The notes below the pieces were generated by a model. It was not told where the DNA came from. It worked only from the letters and a program-made list of their open reading frames with translations, and did no database searches. The translations under genes were made by a program, and so were the position numbers. Positions 44,885 to 54,900 of a stretch of 64,000 bases of DNA are shown piece by piece. The DNA comes from a bacterium (GTDB taxonomy: Bacteria; Joyebacterota; Joyebacteria; Joyebacterales; Joyebacteraceae): NCBI GenBank assembly GCA_029990205.1, contig JAPEKQ010000006.1, forward strand, positions 1 to 64,000, in the 5' to 3' direction. Numbering within the stretch: position 1 is the stretch's first letter; each line of letters begins with the position of its first letter.

Positions 44885-45629
44885 CGTGCCGCACCATCCT
44901 TACCTCTCTGCCGTAGAGCTCGCGGACGACGTCACCGGTGAGCTCGCACGTCTCGTGAACGGCCACCGTGTTCTTCACACAGATGGCTCGTGCCGCGTAG
45001 TCGGAGACGAACCCCAGGTCGTGGGAGACGAGGACGATCGTGACCCGGTCGCGCAGTCGTCCGAGCAGCTCGTGAAGTTCGTGTTCCATCGAGGCATCGA
45101 GATGAGCGGTCGGCTCGTCAAGCAGCATCAGCTCCGGTTCCGCCACAAGCGCCCGGGCGATGAGCGCGCGCTGGCGCTGCCCGCCGGAGAGCTCGGCGAG
45201 TCGACGCGCCGAGAGGTCCGCGAGCTGTACGGATTCGAGCGCGGATCGGGCGCGCTCGAGGTCCTCCTTCGAGTAGCGGATGCCCGCGCGCACCCCGAGG
45301 AGACCCATCAGCACGACGTCCACGACACGGGCCGGGAAGCTCTGGTCGACGTGCGCGTGTTGCGGCACGTACCCCACCCTCGCACGGGCGGCGGAGGGCG
45401 TCGTGCCGAGGACGCGTATCGTTCCGCTGTCCGGCGAGAGCAGTCCGAGCAGGAGCTTGATGAGCGTCGTCTTGCCGCCGCCGTTCGGTCCGACGATCGT
45501 CGCGAACTCGCCGCGGGCGATCGTCAGACTGACGTCGGTGAGCACGGCGTGGCGACCGTACGAGAACGCTACGTTCTCGAGAGACGCCGCCGGAGCCGCT
45601 GCGGCGCTTCCTGTCCGGCAGCGGGTCAC
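44877..45629 (-). CDS. znuC: Zinc/manganese-type ABC transporter ATPase
   Basis: This is a 250-residue protein. Walker A GPNGGGKTTLIKLL, signature LSGGQRQRALIARALVAEP, Walker B LMLLDEPTAHLD and H-loop VLVSHDLGFV are intact. The sequence matches ZnuC/FecE ATPases for metal or chelate import. It overlaps znuA by 4 bases and znuB by 8, typical of an operon. Its C-terminal tail is short. Confidence 0.93.
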   Translation of the reverse strand: MTRCRTGSAAAAPAASLENVAFSYGRHAVLTDVSLTIARGEFATIVGPNGGGKTTLIKLLLGLLSPDSGTIRVLGTTPSAARARVGYVPQHAHVDQSFPARVVDVVLMGLLGVRAGIRYSKEDLERARSALESVQLADLSARRLAELSGGQRQRALIARALVAEPELMLLDEPTAHLDASMEHELHELLGRLRDRVTIVLVSHDLGFVSDYAARAICVKNTVAVHETCELTGDVVRELYGREVRMVRHDD

Positions 45630-46531
45630 GGCTGCTCGTCCTCCGCGTTTCGAGTGATGGCCTCTGCGAGCGCTCGAAGCGTCGCGAACAGGTCGTACGC
45701 GAGCGGGTCGACGGACACGATCTCTGCGTCGATCTCGTGAGCCAGCGTCCTGACGGTGGCGTCCGAGTGTTGAGGCTGGGCGATGATGACGCGAGCGTTG
45801 GCTCTCGCTGCATCCATCAGCTCGGCCAGTCGTTTGGCGCTCGGTTCCTTGCCGTCAGTCTCGATGGCGACCTGCTCGAGGCCGTATGCCTCCGCGAAGA
45901 GCCCGAAGGCCGGGTGGAAGACGTAGAACCGCGAGCCGGCATGCGGCGCGAGCCGGGACGACAGCTCCGCGTCGAGGCAGCCGAGGTCGCGCGCCAGTGA
46001 GTCCAGTCCGGCCGCATACACCTCTGCGCCCTCGGTATCAAGCTGTGAGAGCGTCTCCGCGATGAGCGTGGCCTGCCGGAGAACGCCGCGCGGGTCCAGC
46101 CAGATGTGCGGATCGTGCCCGAGGTCGTGTCCGTGGCCGTGTGTGAGGTCATGGTCTGGGTCCGGTGCGTGAGCGTCCGCCGGTCCAGGCTCGATCGATG
46201 TCAGGTCGACGAGGAGCAGTTTCTCGTCGAGTGCTCGCAGCTTTGGGATCAGCCCCTGCTCGAGTTCGAGGTCCGCGTGGAAGAGGACATTCGCTCCCGC
46301 GAACGCGGCGATCTGCTGTGGTGTAGGGGAGTAGGTGTGCGGCGACTCTCCCGGTGGGACGAGGGCGCGAACATCCACGCGATCGCCGGCGATCCTCTCC
46401 ACGACCAGGACATACGGCTCCACCGGGACGATGACGGACGTTGCCGGGGCGGCGGTTGGAGTGAGCAAGAGCAGGGACAGTGTCAGGATGAATGCGTGTA
46501 CGCCATGTTGGGCTGGCCGTGTATGCGACAT
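45626..46531 (-). CDS. znuA: Zinc-binding periplasmic protein
   Basis: This is a 301-residue protein. Signal peptide at about 10-31. Cluster A-I signature: GVHAFILT, then VPVEPYVLVVERIAGDRVDVRALVPPGESPHTY and GANVLFHADLELEQGL. A His/Asp-rich mobile loop (residues of about 120-150, DHDLTHGHGHDLGHDPHIW) is the hallmark of ZnuA and distinguishes zinc from manganese binders. The remainder has FYVFHPAFGLFAEAYGLEQVAIETDGKEP and a C-terminal DAEIVSVDPLAYDLF. Start 46531 with AGGAGG. It is divergent from the PerR-like gene, sharing a control region. Confidence 0.93.
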   Translation of the reverse strand: MSHTRPAQHGVHAFILTLSLLLLTPTAAPATSVIVPVEPYVLVVERIAGDRVDVRALVPPGESPHTYSPTPQQIAAFAGANVLFHADLELEQGLIPKLRALDEKLLLVDLTSIEPGPADAHAPDPDHDLTHGHGHDLGHDPHIWLDPRGVLRQATLIAETLSQLDTEGAEVYAAGLDSLARDLGCLDAELSSRLAPHAGSRFYVFHPAFGLFAEAYGLEQVAIETDGKEPSAKRLAELMDAARANARVIIAQPQHSDATVRTLAHEIDAEIVSVDPLAYDLFATLRALAEAITRNAEDEQP

Positions 46532-46709
46532 CGCAGAGGCCTCCTGAACGGGTCCGGCCCGCTCATCCGCTTGTGGCCGGAACGTGTAGTTCCGCAAGAG
46601 CTTATGACCCTGCTGTTATGCGCCCGTACGGGGTGTCTGTCAAGGGAGCAGTGTTCCGCGTACCCCGATGAAACCCGGCCACCGGGGCCGCATCTATCAG
46701 ACTGGAAGG

Positions 46710-46724
46710 TAGGAATCATTCCTG
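46710..46724. promoter_or_regulatory. Fur/PerR-type operator palindrome
   Basis: AGGAAT and ATTCCT flank a single central C (46711-46723). The inner AATNATT matches the core of the PerR box (TTATAATNATTATAA). It lies between znuA and the PerR-like gene, 21 bases before the latter's start codon, and could serve both directions. Confidence 0.65.
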
Positions 46725-46744
46725 TTCTCAGTTCGAGGTGTGGT

Positions 46745-47185
46745 ATGAATCCAATGGGCGGTCTCCGCATGACTCCCAGCCGGCGAGCGATACTCGACGC
46801 GCTCCGGGCGACGTGCGATCACCCGACAGCCGAGGATATCTGCAGTCGGGTCCGGGAGCGCCTGCCGCGTACCAGTCTTGCCACCGTCTACAGGAATCTC
46901 GAGCAGCTCGCGCAGAGCGGGGCTATCCGGGTCATTGAGGACGGGCGGAGCCAGCGCCACTACGATGGCGTGCTTGCGCCGCACTACCACGTGCGCTGCA
47001 GCGAGTGCGGACGGCTCGTCGATGCGCCGATCGAGGTGCAGGATGAGCTCGAACGCGCGGCGGCCGAGGCAAGCGGATACGAGGTCACCGGTCATCAGTT
47101 GACATTCACAGGCACGTGTACCGAGTGCGCGGGCGAGCGTGACGCCGCCAGCGGGAAGGGAGCACACGATGGGTCTCAAGGGTAG
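46745..47185 (+). CDS. perR: PerR-like Fur-family regulator
   Basis: This is a 146-residue protein. The N-terminal winged helix ([46 protein letters not shown]) matches Fur proteins, and His in DHPTAED aligns with PerR His37. The metal-binding region [16 protein letters not shown] has an Asp where Fur and Zur usually have Glu; this aligns with PerR Asp104. Two CxxC pairs (CSEC and CTEC) hold structural zinc. It is divergent from znuACB and overlaps rubrerythrin by 17 bases. A peroxide- and metal-sensing role is supported by these residues and by the target genes. A Zur function is the main alternative. Start by GAGGTG. Confidence 0.82.
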   Translation: MNPMGGLRMTPSRRAILDALRATCDHPTAEDICSRVRERLPRTSLATVYRNLEQLAQSGAIRVIEDGRSQRHYDGVLAPHYHVRCSECGRLVDAPIEVQDELERAAAEASGYEVTGHQLTFTGTCTECAGERDAASGKGAHDGSQG

Positions 47186-47741
47186 CCGGACAGAGCAGAA
47201 TCTCCTCAAGGCGTTCGCAGGGGAGTCGCAGGCCAGGAACCGCTACACGTACTTCGCGAGCAAGGCGCGCAAGGAAGGGTACCGTCAGATCTCCGAGATC
47301 TTCACGGAGACCGCTGACCAGGAGCGCGAGCACGCCAAGAGACTGTTCAAGTTCCTCGAGGGAGGCGAGCTTGAGATCACAGCCGCGTTCCCGGCCGGCG
47401 TCATCGGATCGACCGTGGAGAACCTGAAGGCAGCGGCCGGTGGCGAGAACTTCGAGTGGACCGACATGTACCCGTCCTTCGCGAAGACCGCGCGAGAAGA
47501 GGGCTTCGAAGAGATCGCCGGCGTGTTCGAGGCGATCGCCGTGGCCGAGAAGCAGCACGAGAAGCGGTACAACGACCTCGCCGCGAACATCGAGGCGGGG
47601 CGCGTCTTCAAGCGTGACTCCGCGGTCGTCTGGCGCTGTCTCAACTGCGGCTATGTGCACGAAGGCTCTGAGCCGCCCGCGGTCTGCCCGGCGTGCGCGC
47701 ACCCGACGGCGCACTTCGAGCTGCTGGGGGAGAACTGGTAG
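47169..47741 (+). CDS. rbr: Rubrerythrin
   Basis: This is a 190-residue protein. The ferritin-like domain has the Glu/His ligands ([42 protein letters not shown]) of the diiron site. The C-terminus carries the rubredoxin-type Fe(Cys)4 centre ([10 protein letters not shown] and CPACAH). It is a peroxide reductase that takes electrons from rubredoxin or NADH-linked carriers. Start 47169 lies within the perR gene; its Shine-Dalgarno AAGGGAG is inside that coding sequence. The pair is translated together. Confidence 0.95.
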   Translation: MGLKGSRTEQNLLKAFAGESQARNRYTYFASKARKEGYRQISEIFTETADQEREHAKRLFKFLEGGELEITAAFPAGVIGSTVENLKAAAGGENFEWTDMYPSFAKTAREEGFEEIAGVFEAIAVAEKQHEKRYNDLAANIEAGRVFKRDSAVVWRCLNCGYVHEGSEPPAVCPACAHPTAHFELLGENW

Positions 47742-47822
47742 GCGCGACCCGAGGGAGGCGGCGCGAACCGCGTTGCCCCGGATGTGACACACATCGACAC
47801 GACGCAAGAGAGGATGACAGAG

Positions 47823-48338
47823 ATGGCAGAGAGAACTGGACTCGTATCGGTTGGAGGAAACCCGCTGACCCTCGTAGGAACACCGTTGAGCGTTGGTGAC
47901 AAGGCGCCGGCGTTCACGCTGGCAGCGAACGATCTGTCACCCGTCGATTCATCAACCTACGACGGCAAGGTCCGCATCATAGCGGCCGTCGCTTCGCTCG
48001 ATACAGGTACATGCGACACGGAGACTCGCCGTTTCAACGAGGAGGCTTCGAAGCTGGGTGACGACGTCGTCGTCCTGACGGTCAGCATGGACCTTCCCTT
48101 TGCCCAGGCTCGCTGGTGCGCGTCGGCCGGCATCGACAGGGTCGTGACGCTGTCCGACTATCGTGATGGCAGTTTCGGGGATGCCTACGGCGTGTTCATC
48201 AAGGAGAACGGCCTTCTGGCGAGATCGGTGTTTGTCGTGGACCGCGAGGGAGTCATCCAGTACATCCAGATCGTGCCGGTGCTCAGCGATGAGCCCGACT
48301 ACGAGCCCGTATTGGACGCAGCGCGGAAGCTCGTGTAA
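47823..48338 (+). CDS. tpx: Thiol peroxidase (Tpx-type peroxiredoxin)
   Basis: This is a 171-residue protein. The peroxidatic Cys64 sits in [18 protein letters not shown] (T-x-x-C motif), and the resolving Cys99 in [14 protein letters not shown], as in E. coli Tpx. It reduces H2O2 and alkyl peroxides using thioredoxin. The ATG at 47823 was preferred to 47814 because GAGAGG lies about 10 bases away. It follows rubrerythrin by 81 bases, probably in the same transcript. Confidence 0.93.
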   Translation: MAERTGLVSVGGNPLTLVGTPLSVGDKAPAFTLAANDLSPVDSSTYDGKVRIIAAVASLDTGTCDTETRRFNEEASKLGDDVVVLTVSMDLPFAQARWCASAGIDRVVTLSDYRDGSFGDAYGVFIKENGLLARSVFVVDREGVIQYIQIVPVLSDEPDYEPVLDAARKLV

Positions 48339-48366
48339 ACTCATTCTGCTCGAAAGGAGCACGAAC

Positions 48367-48741
48367 ATGGCAGCCAGGCTTGAGGTCTACAAGTGCGAGA
48401 AGTGCGGGAACATCGTTGAGGTTCTCCACGGCGGCGGCGGGACGCTCGTGTGCTGTGGCGATCCGATGGTCCAGATGACTGAGAACACGGTCGATGCGGC
48501 GGTCGAGAAGCACGTGCCGGCCGTCGAGAAGACCGACGGCGGGATCAAGGTCACGGTCGGTGAGGTGGCGCACCCGATGGGTGACGACCATTACATCGAG
48601 TGGATCGAGGCGATCTCCGGCGGCCGGTCGTACCGTCAGTATCTCGAACCGGGCGGCGCGCCCGAGGCGTCGTTCTGCTGCATCTCGGATTACGACATGG
48701 TGCGGGCCTACTGCAACCTGCACGGGCTCTGGAAGGCATAG
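48367..48741 (+). CDS. dfx: Desulfoferrodoxin (superoxide reductase)
   Basis: This 124-residue protein has both iron centres. The N-terminal desulforedoxin-type site uses Cys10, Cys13, Cys29 and Cys30. The catalytic centre II uses His49, His69, His75, Cys116 and His119 ([24 protein letters not shown]). It reduces superoxide to peroxide without making oxygen, as is typical of anaerobes. Electrons come from rubredoxin. It follows tpx closely, behind AAAGGAG. A terminator lies 34 bases after its stop. Confidence 0.95.
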   Translation: MAARLEVYKCEKCGNIVEVLHGGGGTLVCCGDPMVQMTENTVDAAVEKHVPAVEKTDGGIKVTVGEVAHPMGDDHYIEWIEAISGGRSYRQYLEPGGAPEASFCCISDYDMVRAYCNLHGLWKA

Positions 48742-48774
48742 AGCGTACGACGAAGGGACTGCACACCGGACGAG

Positions 48775-48800
48775 GACCCGGCCGGCACGCTGGCCGGGTC
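48775..48800 (+). terminator. Terminator inside the oxygen-defence cluster
   Basis: Arms of 9 bases (GACCCGGCC and complement), loop of 8, then TCTTCC. It separates perR-rbr-tpx-dfx from the ferritin-flavodiiron genes. Confidence 0.68.
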
Positions 48801-48850
48801 TCTTCCGGTCAGGGAACAGCACGCTGCAGGGACCGGAAGGCGGGGACGAC

Positions 48851-49357
48851 GTGACCATCGAAGAGGCCATCAGGACAGCGATCGAGTACGAGACGAAGGT
48901 CCGCGACTGCTACCGGGACGCGCTCGCCGCGACCGACGGCTCAGCGGGACAGGAGTTCTTCCAGCTCATGTCCGATGAGGAGCAGGAGCACGTGGACTTC
49001 CTCGCGGCAAGACTCAAGGAATGGAAAGCGACCGGGGCGGTCTGCCGGGCGGATATGAGAAGCGCCGTGCCGGACAGGGACGCGATCGCCGGGGGCATTG
49101 CCACGATGAAGGACGGGCTTGCGGGTGACGCGAGCGGGGCGGAACTGGACTGGCTCCGGAAGGCCGGCGAGGTCGAGGAGGCGACGAGCGCCTTCTATGA
49201 GAAGGTCGTCGCGGAGCTTCCCGAGGAGTACCGACCCATGTTCGCGCGCTTCCTCGAGATCGAGCGCGGACACCTCGCGCTCGTCAAGGCGCAGATCGAC
49301 GAACTGACGGGAACAGGCTACTGGTTCAACACCCAGGAGTTCAATCTGGAGGGATAG
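48851..49357 (+). CDS. Ferritin-like protein, rubrerythrin-type without rubredoxin domain
   Basis: This is a 168-residue helical protein. Repeated E-x-x-H motifs (IRTAIEYETKVRDCYRDALA, DEEQEHVDFLAARL, EVEEATSAFYEKVVAEL, LEIERGHLALVKAQI) supply a four-helix diiron site. No rubredoxin Cys sites are present. It resembles the iron-storage or diiron oxidase-like members of the rubrerythrin superfamily. The GTG at 48851 follows GGAAGGCGG and lies 50 bases after the terminator of the previous unit. The position beside ferritin supports a role in iron handling. Confidence 0.8.
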   Translation: MTIEEAIRTAIEYETKVRDCYRDALAATDGSAGQEFFQLMSDEEQEHVDFLAARLKEWKATGAVCRADMRSAVPDRDAIAGGIATMKDGLAGDASGAELDWLRKAGEVEEATSAFYEKVVAELPEEYRPMFARFLEIERGHLALVKAQIDELTGTGYWFNTQEFNLEG

Positions 49358-49430
49358 CGCGCGACGGGTGGCGCGGTGCGCACCCGAACGCCGTTCGCGC
49401 GCCGGGATCCCCATGCGAAAGGACCGGACG

Positions 49431-49943
49431 ATGCTGAGCAAGAAGATGGAGAAGGCACTCAACGCGCAGATCAACGCCGAGCTCTACTCCTCGTACCTGT
49501 ACCTCGCGATGTCCGCGTACCTCGACTCCGAGGGCTACGCCGGCATGGCTCAGTGGATGCGGACGCAGTACCAGGAGGAAGAGTTTCACGCGATGAAGAT
49601 GTTCGACTACGTCAGCGAGCGCGGCGGTCGGGTCATCCTCAAGGCGATCGATGCGCCGAAGGCGACGTGGAAATCGCCCGAGAACGTCTTCACCGAGACA
49701 CTCAAGCATGAGCAGCTCGTGACCAGTCTCATCCACAAGCTCGTCAAGCTCGCGCGCGCCGAGGACGACTACGCGAGCGAGAGCTTCCTTCGCTGGTTCG
49801 TCGACGAGCAGGTCGAGGAAGAGGCGACGGCCGACGCGATCCTCCAGAAGGTGAAGATGGTCGGCAAGACCGGCAACGCGCTCTACATGCTCGATAAGGA
49901 ACTCGGGCAGCGCGTGTTCACGCCGCCCGCCAAGGAGGAGTAG
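49431..49943 (+). CDS. ftnA: Ferritin (FtnA-type)
   Basis: This is a 170-residue protein with the ferritin four-helix pattern: MLSKKMEKALNAQINAELYSS, YLYLAMSAYLDSEGYAGMAQW, QYQEEEFHAMKMFDYVSERGG, and VDEQVEEEATADAILQKVKM. The Glu, Glu-x-x-His and Glu ligands of the ferroxidase centre are all present. It stores iron and removes peroxide by iron oxidation. Start 49431 behind AAAGGA. The gene precedes the flavodiiron protein by 3 bases. Confidence 0.92.
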   Translation: MLSKKMEKALNAQINAELYSSYLYLAMSAYLDSEGYAGMAQWMRTQYQEEEFHAMKMFDYVSERGGRVILKAIDAPKATWKSPENVFTETLKHEQLVTSLIHKLVKLARAEDDYASESFLRWFVDEQVEEEATADAILQKVKMVGKTGNALYMLDKELGQRVFTPPAKEE

Positions 49944-49946
49944 CTG

Positions 49947-51152
49947 ATGCCGAAGCACTTCCAGGCCGTCAAGGTCAGTGAGCACGTCTACTGGGTCGGC
50001 GCTGTCGACTGGGTGAGCCGGGACTTCCATGGCTATTCGACGCCGCGTGGGACGACGTACAACGCGTTCCTCATCATGGCGGACAAGGTCACGCTCGTCG
50101 ACTCCGTCAAGGCGCCGTTTCGCGATGAGTTCCTCACGCGCGTCGCCTCGGTCATAGATCCGTCTGACATCGACCTCATCGTCTCAAATCACTCGGAGAT
50201 GGACCACACTGGTTGCCTCCTTGACGTAGCCGATATGGTCAAGCCCTCGCGCATCGTCGCTTCCCCGATGGGGCAGAAGACGATCGCGGCGCAGTTCCCC
50301 GGGCGTCCCGAGGTAGACGTTGTGAAGGACGGGGAGTCGCTCGACCTCGGCAACATGGCGCTCCAGTTCTTCGAGACCCGGATGCTTCACTGGCCCGATA
50401 GCATGTTCAGCTACCTCGCGGCCGACCGTCTCCTGTTCTCACAGGACGCCTTCGGTATGCACTACGCGACCTGCGAGCGCTTCGATGACCAGCTCGATCC
50501 GTCCGTGCTGAACTACGAAGCCGGGAAGTACTTCGCGAACATCCTGATGCCGTACTCGCCGCTGATCACGAAGCTGGCGCAGCGGCTCGGCGAGCTGGAC
50601 CTGGCGCTCGACCTCGTCGCGCCGGACCACGGGCCGATCTGGCGGAAGGACATCGCCGGGATCGTGGAGAAGTACGTGCACTGGGCGCAGCAGAAGCCCA
50701 CGATGAAGGCAGTCATCCCGTTCGATACGATGTGGGGAAGCACCGAGAAGCTCTCGAGGTCGATCGCGGAAGGCCTGCACGACGGGGGCGCATGCTCGAG
50801 ACTGCTGCCGCTGAGCGGGACCGACCGGGCAACCGTGGCGACCGAGATCCTGGAAGCCGGCGCGCTCATACTCGGGAGTCCGACGATCAACAACCAGATG
50901 TTCCCGCGGATGGCGGACATCCTGGCCTACCTCAAGGGTCTCAAGCCGCGGAATCTCATCGGCGGCGTCTTCGGCTCCTACGGTTGGAGCGGCGAGGCGA
51001 TCGGTCAGCTCACCACGGCACTCAGCGAGATGGGCATCGAGGTCGTCACAGAGCCCATGGCGCACAAGTTCGTTCCGGACGGTGATGTGCTCGAGCAGGC
51101 CCGCGAGTGGGGCAGGGGCATCGCTGAGGAGATGGCACGTCGTGTCGAGTAA
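49947..51152 (+). CDS. fprA: Flavodiiron protein (FprA-type O2/NO reductase)
   Basis: This is a 401-residue protein. The N-terminal beta-lactamase-like domain has the diiron motif NHSEMDHTG (H-x-E-x-D-H) and later His ligands (HWPDSMFSYL, DHGPIW). From about 255 a flavodoxin domain (MKAVIPFDTMWGSTEKLSRS, SPTINNQMFPRMADIL, GVFGSYGWSGEA) binds FMN. It reduces O2 to water or NO to N2O using rubredoxin or F420H2. Both would help in the setting of perR and hcp. It starts 3 bases after the ferritin stop, behind GGAGGAG, and overlaps the DUF1847 gene by 11 bases. Confidence 0.94.
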   Translation: MPKHFQAVKVSEHVYWVGAVDWVSRDFHGYSTPRGTTYNAFLIMADKVTLVDSVKAPFRDEFLTRVASVIDPSDIDLIVSNHSEMDHTGCLLDVADMVKPSRIVASPMGQKTIAAQFPGRPEVDVVKDGESLDLGNMALQFFETRMLHWPDSMFSYLAADRLLFSQDAFGMHYATCERFDDQLDPSVLNYEAGKYFANILMPYSPLITKLAQRLGELDLALDLVAPDHGPIWRKDIAGIVEKYVHWAQQKPTMKAVIPFDTMWGSTEKLSRSIAEGLHDGGACSRLLPLSGTDRATVATEILEAGALILGSPTINNQMFPRMADILAYLKGLKPRNLIGGVFGSYGWSGEAIGQLTTALSEMGIEVVTEPMAHKFVPDGDVLEQAREWGRGIAEEMARRVE

Positions 51153-51768
51153 GGACAAGGACCCGCGCTGCGCGCGATGCGAGACTCACGCCTGTTCCGA
51201 TGGCGCAGACTGCTTCGGGCACGCCGACGAGCACCTCGAGCTCTATCGCGACGGCATGGGCAGCGCAGCTCTCCCGGACGATCTGAAGCGGATGCATCGC
51301 GCGGCAACTGCGATCGAGGGGCGTCACTACTGTCGCGAGACGCGACTCGGCGAGCTGATCCTCTTCGCTCGTGAGATGGGCTTCACGAAGCTCGGAGTCG
51401 CTTTCTGCATCGGGCTCTCAGAGGAGGCGGCGGTCGTCGAACGCGTGCTGTCCCAGGAGTTCGATGTGGTGTCCGTCTGCTGCAAGGCAGGCGGCATCGA
51501 CAAACAGAACATGCAGTACGAGCAGATCGATGACGGCCGCTTCGAGGCGATCTGCAACTCCGCGGGTCAGGCCGACTTCCTCAACAGGGCCGGTACCGAC
51601 CTCAACATCATCTGCGGTCTCTGCGTCGGACACGACGCGGTCTTCACGAAGCGCTCCAACGCCCCGGTAACCACGCTCATCGCGAAGGACAGGGTCCTCG
51701 CACACAACCCCGCAGCAGCCCTCTGGTGCCGCTACATCAGGCGCACACTCGAGTCCGATGAGGAGTAG
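51142..51768 (+). CDS. DUF1847 metal-binding protein
   Basis: This is a 208-residue protein. It begins with CARCETHACSDGADCFGH, a zinc-ribbon-like Cys cluster, followed by YYCRETRLGELILFAREMGFTKLGVAFCIG and IICGLCVGHDAVFTKRSNAPVTTLIAKDRVLAHN, the conserved parts of the DUF1847 family. A GTG start at 51142 overlaps the fprA stop by 11 bases, so translation is coupled. The family occurs mainly in anaerobes; its role is unknown, but linkage to fprA suggests electron transfer or metal handling. Confidence 0.85.
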   Translation: MSSKDKDPRCARCETHACSDGADCFGHADEHLELYRDGMGSAALPDDLKRMHRAATAIEGRHYCRETRLGELILFAREMGFTKLGVAFCIGLSEEAAVVERVLSQEFDVVSVCCKAGGIDKQNMQYEQIDDGRFEAICNSAGQADFLNRAGTDLNIICGLCVGHDAVFTKRSNAPVTTLIAKDRVLAHNPAAALWCRYIRRTLESDEE

Positions 51769-51842
51769 CAGCGCCTGACACGCGACACAAACTGCAGATT
51801 ACGGCCAGAACTCGCCTTTCACTGGAAGAACTGCACAAATGG

Positions 51843-51851
51843 TGATATAGT
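51843..51851 (+). promoter_or_regulatory. Extended -10 promoter of the first C25 peptidase gene
   Basis: TGATATAGT gives a TGn extended -10 with hexamer TATAGT. No good -35 lies at the right distance. The start codon at 51933 is 82 bases downstream. Confidence 0.55.
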
Positions 51852-51932
51852 CACCGGAATCTCGAGTGGGCCGGAGCCGCGGGGGAGCGGCGCCGGTTCG
51901 TGTTCCTATGTGCGTTGCAGGAGGAGGTCGCG

Positions 51933-54900
51933 ATGAGAGTCGCTCCGTGGGTTGTGGCTGCGCTCGTACTGATGGTTGCCGTCTGTCCCGCCCGGACGAT
52001 CCTGTTCGAGGAGTACGCGGGAGAGGGCGGCCTGGCAGTCAGAGAGCTCTCGAGCTCCCATCTGAAGCTCTCGTACACATTGGAGAAGATCAGCATCGAG
52101 GATGTTGATGCGGACGGAGGCCTGATGCAGCAGGTCTCGATCTCGGCGCTGGCGCTTCCCAACAACGAGGGCGCACCGAACCTGCCGGGCATCGGCCGCA
52201 TGATCGCCGTACCGGAGGGCGCCACACCGCGGCTCGAGATCGTGTCCTTCGACTCCGAGATCATCCGCGACATCGACATCGCTCCGGCGGCCGACATCCC
52301 GTTGGAGACCGACGACTCTCCGATGCTCCTCATCAAGGACCCCGCGATCTACAACGCCGATGCGCTCTACCCGGCGGAGTTCGCGAGCATCTCGGAGATC
52401 CACCAGATGCGCGGCGTCGACGTGGTGACCGTCGGCATCACACCGTTCCAGTACAACCCCGTCACGCGTGAACTCACCGTCTACAAGAACGTCGAGATCA
52501 ACGTGACCTTCGAGGGCGGAACCGGGCAGTTCGGCGAGAATGAGTACCGCAGCCGCTACTGGGACCCGATCCTCGAAGCGAACCTCGTGAACTACGAGAT
52601 GCTTCCCGAGGTCGAGTACCACATGGCGAACTCCCGCGACACGGAGTACGAGTACGTCATCATCTGTCCGGACGACCCGACCTACACGGTCTGGGCCGAG
52701 CAGCTCAAGCAGTTCCGGATCGAGCAGGGCATCGACACCGGCGTCGTGACGCTGACCGAGACGGGCGCGACGACGACCGAGATCGAAGCCTGGATCGACG
52801 CAGCCTATGTCGGCTGGACGACCAAGCCGGTCGCCATCCTTCTGCTTGGTGACTACGTCACCAGCGGCGGCACGACGGGCGTCACGTCGCCCTACTACAA
52901 CAGCTACTGCGTGTCGGACAATATCTACGGCGACTACGACGGCGACATGCTTCCCGAGATCGTCATGGCGCGGATGACCGCCAACGCGAGCAACATCGAG
53001 ACGCTCGTGACCAAGGCGATCAGCTACGAGCAGAACCCGCCGACGAATCCGGACTTCTATCAGAACCCGATCATGGCCTGCGGCTGGCAGGACGAGCGCT
53101 GGTTCCAGGTCTGCACCGAGGTCGTGTACGGTTACCTCGCGAATGTCCACGGCAAGACGCCGGTGCGCGAGTACGCCATCTACTCCGGCGGGCCGAGCGC
53201 GGGCTGGTCCACGAACCAGAACACGTACATGCTCGAGGAGTACTTCGGTCCTACCGGTCTCGGGTATCTCCCGGAGACGCCGGACCACCTGACGGACTGG
53301 GGCGGAAACGCCACGAGGCTCAACGCCGACATCAACTCCGGCGCGTTCCTCCTCCAGCACCGCGACCACGGTGGCGAGACCGGGTGGGGCGAGCCCGATT
53401 ACCAGTCGAGCGACCTCGCCGGGCTCTACAACGACGACCTCACGTTCGTCTTCTCGATCAACTGCCTGACGGGCAAGTACGACTACTCGAGCGAGTGCTT
53501 CGCGGAGGCGTTCCACCGCATGGAGCACGGCGCGCTCGGCATCGTTGCGGCGTCCGAGGTCTCCTACTCGTTCGTCAACGACACGTTCGTCTTCGGCATC
53601 TACGACGAGATGTTCCCGGACTTCGACCCTGGTTATCCGGTCGAGAGCCGGTTCAACGAGCCCAACGGCGTCCTGCGTCCGGCGTTCGGCAACGCCTCAG
53701 GCAAGCACTACCTGTACGCCTCGAGCTGGCCGTACAACCCGAGCGACAAGGCCGTCACGTACAACCTCTTCCACGCCCACTGTGACGCCTTCACGCAGAT
53801 GTACTCCGAGATCCCTCAGGATCTGACCGTGGCGCATCAGGGCGTGCTCCCGATCGGGGCAACGACCTTCAACATCACGGCCGACGCGGGTTCGATCGTG
53901 GCGCTGACGTTCAACGGCGAGATCATCGGTGTCGCCGACGGCACGGGGGCTCCGATGGACATGACCGTGATCCCGACCACCGAGCCGGGGACGATGAAGC
54001 TCACGGTCACCAAACCGAACTACTACCGCTACTCAGAGGACGTTCCGGTCATCTACCCGGTGACCTACACGATCGTCCCGGACACGATCCCCGTCAACAC
54101 GCCGACCGACGTCACCTTCACGGTCTGGGATGACGAGAGCAACCTCGAGCCGGACGTCGTCATCACGATCGACGGATGGGGTATCGCTCCCGTCGTCGGC
54201 ACGACCGACATCAACGGCGAGGTCGTTCTTTCGGTCACCGCCCCGTACGGCGAGGATCTGACTGTGCTCGGCAGCAGGATCAGCGAGACGTACAACTGCC
54301 TGTCCGACGTGCTCCCCGTCACCGGCGCCGCCGACTTCGCGTCGGCCGACATCGAGGCGAGCGTACCGTCGATCGGCCTGTACGGTTTCCTCGCGCCGTA
54401 TTACGAGGGCACCATCACCGGCACGTCGTCCGAGACGGATTTCGACCTCTACGCGGTCGGGTGTGGTATCGACGCCACGGCGAACTCCGGTGGTGTGATG
54501 ACGGTCGATATCCTCGACACGTGCACCGAGACCGGAACCGTCAGCGCGGCGATCGCGAAGAGCGGTTTCAACATCTACCTCGAGGACATCCTGGTCGAGG
54601 TCGTCTACGGGACGATCTCGGGCACGGTCGCCGAGAACGGCGGCGGGATGCTCGAAGGCGCGAAGATCAAGGGCTACGCGGCCGGCGCAGACACCGCGTC
54701 GGTATCGCCCATGTTCGAGGCGCTGACGCTGGCCGACGGGACGTACGCAGTCGAGGACGAACTCGAGATCGGCTACTACGACGTCTACGTGATGAAGTTC
54801 GGCTACCTCACGCACGAGGAGGAGCTCTTCATCCAGTACGACGTCAACGATGTTGACTTCCTGCTCGACACGGCGCCTTCGGGACTGGTGCGCGGCGCGG

